Shown here: one piece after another, positions 57,205-64,000 of the stretch
Layout of the letters: each line of letters opens with the position of its first letter
Position numbering within the stretch: position 1 is the first letter of the stretch
Assembly: GCA_035578175.1 (NCBI GenBank)
Contig: JAQMRL010000001.1
Coordinates: 61,403,553 to 61,467,552, forward strand
DNA length: 64,000 nt
Source: Catonia carolina
Taxonomy: Eukaryota; Arthropoda; Insecta; Hemiptera; Achilidae
Direction: 5' to 3'
Position numbers and translations under genes: made by a program
The notes under the pieces: generated by a model
What the model saw: the letters and a program-made list of their open reading frames with translations, nothing else
What the model was told of the DNA's origin: nothing
Database searches by the model: none

Positions 57205-58863
57205 CGTGCGGGTGAAGGTCATGCCACTTCCTCACCTCGCCTACCCCACCAGTCGTCTGAATGATGCAGCGCGGAGTATGTGTGTGCACTTGTGCCTACG
57301 CCTACATCAGGTTCATATTATTTCACTTCGTCAAGTAGCGTACGCTTAAAACATCTGACGAGACCAACACATAAATGTGTTATTTAAATAAACTTAAACT
57401 CATTCGAGAAGTTTAATAACAAACACAAGGAAAACTGCAATGGAAAAAATCTAAATCCAGTTTTTCTTTTGTTTGTAATTAAAAAAACTTCTCAAATGAG
57501 TTTAATTTTCATAGACGTTATTTATATCATTTTTTAGAATAAAATTCTCTACAATTTTCATTAAAATGTTTCGTGTTTTTATTCGCAATTTAACAGAGTT
57601 ATTTTACGCTAAACTTAAAAAGTATATTTCCTAAGCCTACTCTTTAATGTGTTCACGTAGTTTTCTTAAAAACTAAAAGCGATACAGTTCTGGGACTCAT
57701 TTTTTAAGTTTCCCAGGTTAAATAAAAACCATAAGAAACCACTAAACATTTTCGTAAATTTACCTTCTCAAAATTTCAGTATTGCTTTATTTCACTCTTT
57801 GCCCAGGAATCAAGGCAAAACCTTTCGCCAGGCATAACTCGCCAACGAAGCGTTTCCGGACGTATATTTAGACAAACATTTTTTACATGTAGGCTAATAA
57901 TAATAGTTTATACGTAGTGTAATTTGTATTAAAGTATTGTTATAATTGTTATTAATATTGTTTTATGGTTATTATAGATATTATATGTACGCACTATTAC
58001 AACGTAATAGTATATACAACGTAATATGGAATAATAGAAAAGTCACTGAAATAGAAACACAGTCATTATACTATGCGTCAGCAATGACTCTGTGATATTT
58101 TATGACTTTATGAAGCTTACATGTATTGTTTTAAAAACAAACATGTTACAGCACGTTTGTCACCACACACAGGCCTATTTATTTGAAAAATCAAATAAGA
58201 TTGTTATGATTTTTGATACTCTTATGATTGACTCTTATGAAATGATTGTGTGTAACATGTTACAAATTTTTCAGTGTCTTTATTTATTTGTTTAAATTTA
58301 ACTTTGAGTTTAAATCAGTGATTTCGTTTCATTTTTATCGATAAAACAACTGCGACTGTGTGTTGATCTTTGTGACTGCGACTGTGTGTGAAATTAATTC
58401 TTTGCGAAGGGCGCTCAAGATTACATAAAAGGTTAAGTGACAGTTTATTTCTCAGTCGTATACAAATTTGTAACAATCCAGTTTCTATATGCATGCTTTA
58501 AAACATAAAAGATAAATAATCATTTTTTTCGTTTAGGTAAAAAGGTTGGCGATGTTTTTGTTAAGGTGCAGTTTGTATAAAGAAATATTAGGATAGAACT
58601 GTTCCAACGATCCGAAAGTTAAGCACAAAAATTAGGAAAATATATTGTGTAAAATAAAAAGGTTTCACATATCATAGTAGGCCTAATGTCGTATGTGTAT
58701 CAGAGTAACCATTAAATTTCTTGTCGTTAATAGACAAAACTTTAGTCTGTAGAGAGAAAAGAAGCAGTTCAATTAAGTAATGTAGAAGTAGTGTAAGGGG
58801 TATCAGGAGAAATCTTGCGGAAGGAAGGAAGGGCAAGAAGCGCGTGACCTTCACCCGCACGAA
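57205..58863. mobile_element. Possible DNA transposon with 17-base TIRs
   Basis: CGTGCGGGTGAAGGTCA at 57205-57221 has its exact reverse complement at 58845-58861, and GAAATCAA stands just outside the left end (57197-57204) and two bases outside the right end (58864-58871). An 8-base duplication would fit hAT- or P-type elements. No transposase is visible in the 1.66 kb between. The two-base offset on the right weakens the case. Confidence 0.45.
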
Positions 58864-58871
58864 GAAATCAA

Positions 58872-60759
58872 ATGGACTTTAGTAAATATGTTAACGTTAA
58901 AGTATTTTGTATTTAATAAATTAATATTTAATAAATAATGTTAAGTGTTTCTTCCTTCCACGTTCTCTGACGTAATCTGATGTAATCGCAAGGTCTAAAT
59001 ACTGACGATTCCCGCTTTCACTTCTGATTATTCACTTGGGTTGGTTTATCGATTAATTTCAATTTGTGTTTTTGTATTAATTTATTCCTATATTTAATCC
59101 TAATTAAATATTTTGTTTTTAAATGAATGCGAGAATATAGGATTTTTATTTTCAGCTATATTCAGAAATAATTTACATCTGCCTAAATCATTCAACCAGA
59201 AATATGTTTTTACGAAACCTTGTAAAATTAACTTTAATAAGCTAAACTATCTGATTCATAATCTTCCCAGCAAGTTTGATAGCTAGTTAGTCAAAAATAG
59301 TTTAATATTTATTTATTTTTATATTTAGATAGTCTACTGCTTTGTAGATTGTACCACGAGTCCAAATTATAACGTTTTTTACCATTTATTTTGAAGTTAA
59401 TGGTAAATGACACACAGTTTGGTCTATATTTTTATTATCGTACCGTAGATTACAGAAAATTTTTTAATTTAACAAATTTACCTTTCCAAGCTTAATTTTA
59501 GTATGCATGTGAAAGTATTTCCTGTTTCTTTGTAGCTGAAAAATTTAACAAAAAGGTCAACTTTGCTTTTGAGTACCCATAAAATAAACACAAAATGATA
59601 TCTTCCTACATGAAATTGTAAAATGTTATAGAATCTACATATTGCAACTGAATACAAACACGACTATCCCTTTCGACTTGTACACAACGATATTGGCGAA
59701 CACACACGTCCATCCCAACTCACTCATCTCATTGGTAATTTAAACAATCTACCAACAAATTCATTTGCAATTTTAATGTTGCATTAATGCAGAATAAAAT
59801 TTACATTTAATTATTCATTTATCTTTAGGACATATGGTCCGATGTCATTACTTCTACCCAGGACACTTTCACTACACACTTGAATTTCATTTCACTTAAA
59901 TTGTCTTACTGAGTGTAATAAAAAATATAACATTTTATCTATAAAAACCTATTACTAATGTGCAAAGTTTTTTATTGGTTTGTTTCGAACAAAATTGTTA
60001 TTAGTTAGAACACAAAAAAATATGGCTACTCTAAAAATTAAATGATATATCACCAAACATAAAAGGATAAGTATATTTCGAGGATTTTCCAGTGATGGAT
60101 GTAAGGTAACTTTATGTAAAAGAAATTTTAGTTAGGGGAAGTATCCACAGAGCAGAGACGATCACTAAAATACCAGAAAAAGACACTTAATACTTTCACA
60201 ATTGGTAAAAAAGACTCTTAAATTATTAATCTAAGAAAATAACTATCTGATTCATGATCAACATATTATATTCCCTTACTAAAAAGTGTCACAACGTTTA
60301 ACAGAATTTTATTCCACCTACTGCTGCAGATTTCCCCTTTCAGATATAAACCTTAACATCATTGCGAGAATGCGAGAATAAAATCTGATTAACTATCTGA
60401 TAACGTTTAATTATTGTTATTATTATTGGAAAGATATTAATAATGCAGTATTATTTTCAGTTGCTTGCAAATGTTTTTGCTCACATCAAACTTTTTTTTT
60501 TGGTATCGTATTTGTTATCGTTTCGTTGGATCACGTTATCACGGTTATTTGGCACCCAAAATACTTAATTTTCTTTTTTTATACTTGACTGACTTAAATG
60601 ATAGGCAGTTCAAAATTAGTGTACAGGAATGGATAAAAAGTAGGAAAGGGAGACAAAATGATGGTTATAAAATAAGTAAATATTGGCTCACTTATTTTGT
60701 TTAATTAGATTGGTAATACTTTTACATAAAATACTAATGTAAAATTTGATATGTTTCAG
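58872..60759. other. UGT intron, no further feature
   Basis: AT-rich. The ORF at 60465-60704 ends shortly before the real exon and is intronic. Confidence 0.5.
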
Positions 60760-61228
60760 AGAAGTAAATGGCGAAAAGTATGATTTAATACTGTACGAAT
60801 CATTATATTATGCAGCTTTCTTAGGGTTCTCAGATTTGATTGGAAATCCACCAATAATAGGGTTATTGACGGTAAATACTTTCATAACTAGTGATTTAAC
60901 AATGGGAAATCCTATCATTCCATCCTACACACCGGACCTATTTGGCATCAATGGAGATAGAATGACATTTCTTGAGAGGGTAGATAATTTGCTGGTATCT
61001 CTAGGATCACGTTTCGTGATGGAAAGATATATTATACCATTTCAAGAAAAATGTATTAACAAATATTTCAGTCATCGATCTATAAAACATACAGCTCAAG
61101 AACTTGAATACAACAAAAGTTTATTGATTGTCAGTACAGATTTATCATCAGCTTACCCAAAACCAGTTCAACCGAATACAATATACGTTGGACCAATGCA
61201 TCTTCAACCACCGAAACCTTTACCACAG
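60760..61228 (+). CDS. UDP-glycosyltransferase, large exon
   Basis: It starts after ATGTTTCAG in phase 2 and ends CAG|GTAATG in phase 0 (156 codons). It encodes EVNGEKYDLILYESLYYAAF, PPIIGLLTVNTF, GNPIIPSYTPDLFG, a Met/Phe/Arg-containing helix (RMTFLERVDNLL), and near the end LLIVSTDLSSAYPKPVQPNT with YVGPMH. The YDL(I/V)xxE, NP-x-x-PSY and PxxPNxxxVGxxH segments mark the acceptor half and the hinge to the UDP-sugar half of insect UGTs. No stop or frameshift. Confidence 0.95.
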
Positions 61229-61494
61229 GTAATGTTGCTTTAAAGTAAACATAATTCAATGGTTACATCATATTTGAATTCTAATTGTACTGATGTCCAG
61301 CTGCTAAAATTTTACTGTCTCTTTGTAATAATAAATATAAATTATGTTCAATACAAACTAATTGCAAACAAAGTAGGAATAGGTTCTTAAATTTTAAGAA
61401 ACGTATTTAACATTTTTTCACATTAATATAATATAATAACATTAACACATTTATAACAAATTTTTATCGAACACACTGTTTGGTCTTCCTTTTT

Positions 61495-61970
61495 TTTTAA
61501 AAGAGAAACTCTTTTGTTTCATTTCTCATGCAGCCCTACGTCGAGATCCGACAAGTTCTCCAGAAGTCCACCTGAACAACTGTAATCATCCTTTTACTTC
61601 TTTCTGATAAACACCATCTTTGCACCGTACATCATAATACTTTTCTGTATGATGCTTCCAACCCTTTCCTTTGCTCCAATCCGAATTTTCTTAAAACACA
61701 AAATGGAATTTAGCAACTGTATTACTACCATTTCCTTTGCCGTTTTGCTCATTGGAAAGCTCTATGCTTTGTTCTCCTACTTGTAGATATCGTTCAACTA
61801 CTTAGATATTTGGTCTTTGCAAAAGCCTTTTATGACCAAATATGTCAGAAAAACGCCTTTACATTTTTATTACAGAATTCTGCCCCTGATAAACCTGTCG
61901 CACAGCCTTCACGTACATTCTATATGCCTATTTTTCTAGAACTTCGAAAATCCCTTGTGATAATATTTAT
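61495..61970 (-). mobile_element. Non-LTR retrotransposon relic
   Basis: The - strand reads ENKA*SFPMSKTAKEMVVIQ, LLNSILCFKKIRIGAKERVG and SIIQKSIMMYGAKMV, matching the LINE segment that elsewhere in the window reads SSKIKIKTK...MTYGAECW (20290-20935). Stops are present. Confidence 0.6.
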
Positions 61971-61976
61971 TTAGAC

Positions 61977-62496
61977 TTGACAAAATTTGCTGAATACTCT
62001 TTTAACTTTGATCAATTAGGGTTCAATTTTTCTTCCTTGATAGATAGAGAGTTGGTAGGATCTTTCTTCAAAACAGCAGCTCTGCTAGGGACTAACCCTA
62101 ATCCAACAAACGGTGCTGACTTACACTGTAGTAAGCCTAACAATACACTAGGCCGTGCTTTCGTATTTAGTTTCTTTAAAATATTCTTTATAACTTTTGA
62201 ATTTGTACTAGTTTCTAATACAAAAAATCAATTTCTTCTAAGTTACATATTTGTGGGATTTACTTTCTGTTTACACTTGTATTTTTATCCACCAGTTATC
62301 TAATTTTATGCATACTGTAATACAATAATTCTTTCATTGTGGATTCATAACACGTCCGTTAGAATAATCCGTGCTGTTATTGATGACGGTGATTAAGCAC
62401 CCATAATTATTTTATCAGGATTAATAACGTATAAATTACATGTTTTAATGTACTTAACATCTGTTATTAACATTACCCTGAATGTGTATTAATTAT
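61977..62496. other. No gene seen
   Basis: A 108-codon + strand frame (61977-62303) is Phe/Leu-rich without a recognised domain or donor. It lies inside a UGT intron. Confidence 0.4.
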
Positions 62497-62890
62497 GTTG
62501 TTGTTTAGGTCAACAGCCGAAAGGCTGGTTTGAACCTCTAGAGGTTTTACTAAGTAAAAACGAGGAGTAAGGTGGTTTACCATTGCCTTCCTCACTGAGT
62601 TAAAATAGAATGCTTATCAGCATGCCAGGCCCTCCGAAAAGCACTCACTTTCCACCCTGCAAATGACACCTTCACTTCATTCACCACAGGGTCTGGCTGC
62701 ATAGTGAAATTCATTACTCTCAGAGGAGATAACTCTGAATAATCTTTTACACCTCTACCTCTTCTGTTCTTAAATAGTTCAGTCATATAAGTGGCTGACT
62801 ATGTGATAAGAAACAGAACTATTTTTTTTAGCCCTGGACCAAACAGATAGAGTGCAATTAAAATAACACTCCACCTGCCCGTTTTGGGCA
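62497..62890 (+). mobile_element. SINE-like element C, full copy
   Basis: 394 bases, starting GTTGTTGTTTAGGTCAACAG and ending in the perfect hairpin TGCCCGTTTTGGGCA, flanked by the 12-base duplication TGTATTAATTAT (62485-62496, 62891-62902). The 5' part AGCCGAAAGGCTGGTTTGAA resembles the head of arthropod SINEs that begin GTTGTTGTTTA. It ends without an A tail. Confidence 0.88.
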
Positions 62891-62902
62891 TGTATTAATT
62901 AT

Positions 62903-63836
62903 ACTAATTTTAATTTATTGGTTTTTTTATTTTGATCTTCTATTGCATTTAATTTTTGCACGTAACAAATATTTTACAAAGAGCTATGAATTGCAAATAG
63001 ATAGAGGTACTTTTTAATATATTAAAAAATATTTTAAAATAGCTGTACACTTAGTATATACATCTTCAACGGAATATTTACTTTTTCTAGACAACGAACT
63101 AAAATATTAATTGACACCTAAAAATTAAGTTAGTAAATATTTTGTTTATGTATTGGTATCTAAGGGGTTTAATATCTTAAGGGTTGTTTGGCACTCAGCA
63201 AGCAGGGTACCAAATATTGGGAACCAGTTAAGAATAACTAAAAGTAAAAAATATCACAATAATTGTAAACTATGTCCTACTTCATTGATTTTCCGCCTGT
63301 CCTATTTTTATCATCTTTCAATAATATTGTCAATCTAACTGATATAAAATCATATGCAAAAGTTAACAATAATGTTCCTCTTTGAGAATATGATTGATTA
63401 AAGAGCTTAGTCTCAGTTATTAACGAGAGCATAGCTTCCTTATTTTTGATTACATATTCAAAAAACAAATAATGTCATTCTGCTTTTTAGTGTTGAATTC
63501 TTATTTTTGTCTCCCGCGAAAAGAAGTTAGGTAAATTACGTTGGACAATTGTTTTAAAACTAATTATGCTACTAAACTAGTAAGAAATTTTACATCATAA
63601 TTATCTACTCAAAAGCATGTAAATTTGTAATAATTTTATCTATAGGTCTAAGATTTACGTAAGTAATTTCTGTTTTATTTAGTTTTCATCTTATTTTGTT
63701 GAATCAGAAAAACGTTTCAGTGTGTAATGATATAATAACAGTAACTCGTAGTTAAAATTCTACTTCTCGTTGGCCAAACAAACTTTTAAAGTTTTAATTT
63801 TTCACTTCTATAATAATTTTTTAAAATAATTTTCAG
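62903..63836. other. UGT intron, no further feature
   Basis: AT-rich, nothing supported. Confidence 0.5.
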
Positions 63837-64000
63837 GATCTGCAGAAATGGTTGGATGAATCCGAAGATGGCTTTATTTATTTTAGTCTTGGTAGTAACA
63901 TGAAAGGAACTTCTGTCCCCGAAGAGAAGAGGACTGCTTTTATAAAAGCATTCTCACATTTTCCTAAAATTAGAGTTTTGTGGAAATGGGAATCGGACGA
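63837..64000 (+). CDS. UDP-glycosyltransferase, exon cut by window end
   Basis: It starts after AATTTTCAG in phase 0 with DLQKWLDESEDGFIYFSLGS, then NMKGTSVP and KIRVLWKWESD, which opens the carboxy-terminal UDP-sugar-binding domain. The GFIYFSLGSN segment is nearly invariant in insect UGTs. About 338 codons of the protein lie in the window; a usual length near 520 means the HQ-containing signature, the rest of the catalytic domain and the membrane anchor lie beyond 64000. Confidence 0.95.

Noticed and set aside
61977..62303. 108-codon frame between UGT exons
   Set aside because: Phe/Leu-rich with no domain; lies in an intron bounded by two well supported UGT exons in matching phase.
62592..62786. 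Frame with NEVKVSFAGWK-like sequence shared with 48458-48673 and 28440-28646
   Set aside because: Sharing is explained by the SINE-like element C; frames are broken differently in each copy and are antisense to the element.
1..64000. CRISPR arrays, bacterial operons or an integrated intact virus
   Set aside because: No evenly spaced short repeats with unique spacers, no ribosome-binding sites before contiguous frames, and no set of intact viral genes. The AAA-ATPase-like relic alone does not show viral origin.

Overview
The window is AT-rich nuclear DNA of an arthropod, most likely an insect. Genes have short exons and long introns, splice sites are canonical GT-AG, and one gene is an insect-type UDP-glycosyltransferase (UGT). 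The repeats (tRNA-headed SINEs, mariner, piggyBac-like and Jockey-like elements) fit an insect with an expanded genome. Hemiptera is a guess from the style of the repeats, not a demonstrated placement. There is no sign of bacterial operons, CRISPR arrays or an intact viral genome.

Two genes on the + strand can be supported well. The first is USB1, the U6 snRNA 3' phosphodiesterase. Four coding exons (12468-12607, 14618-14798, 16383-16542, 17862-18056) carry both H-x-S catalytic motifs, and two rival first exons lie at 7529 and 10049. The second is a UGT with exons at 50303-50491, 53687-53877 and 60760-61228 and a last visible exon at 63837 that runs off the window. Its start codon is probably the ATG at 46102, directly followed by a strong splice donor. 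A third locus (30770-32563) is a decayed gene for a secreted AAA-ATPase-like protein: a signal-peptide exon spliced to a body carrying Walker A and Walker B, now broken by stops and frameshifts. A second decayed coding stretch lies just upstream of it on the - strand (about 29630-30090).

Layout: 1-1700 is a diverged tandem array. 1.97-7.5 kb holds a MITE, a possible exon of an unknown gene and a piggyBac-like non-autonomous element. 7.5-18.1 kb is USB1, with nested SINEs, a mariner and a MITE in its first intron and a GC-rich tandem repeat in its third. 19.6-29.6 kb is a graveyard of LINE, SINE, Merlin-like and TIR element relics. 29.6-32.6 kb is the decayed AAA-ATPase-like region. 32.6-40 kb is AT-rich and nearly featureless. 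40.8-43.0 kb holds two Jockey-like LINEs head to head. 44-46 kb holds further repeats. 46.1-64 kb is the UGT gene, with mobile elements in its introns.

The two intact genes are functionally unrelated: RNA processing and detoxification or conjugation. Most of the history readable here is of transposition: many SINE copies have clear target-site duplications, so insertion order can be deduced. All calls come from reading the sequence by eye; no database search was run.
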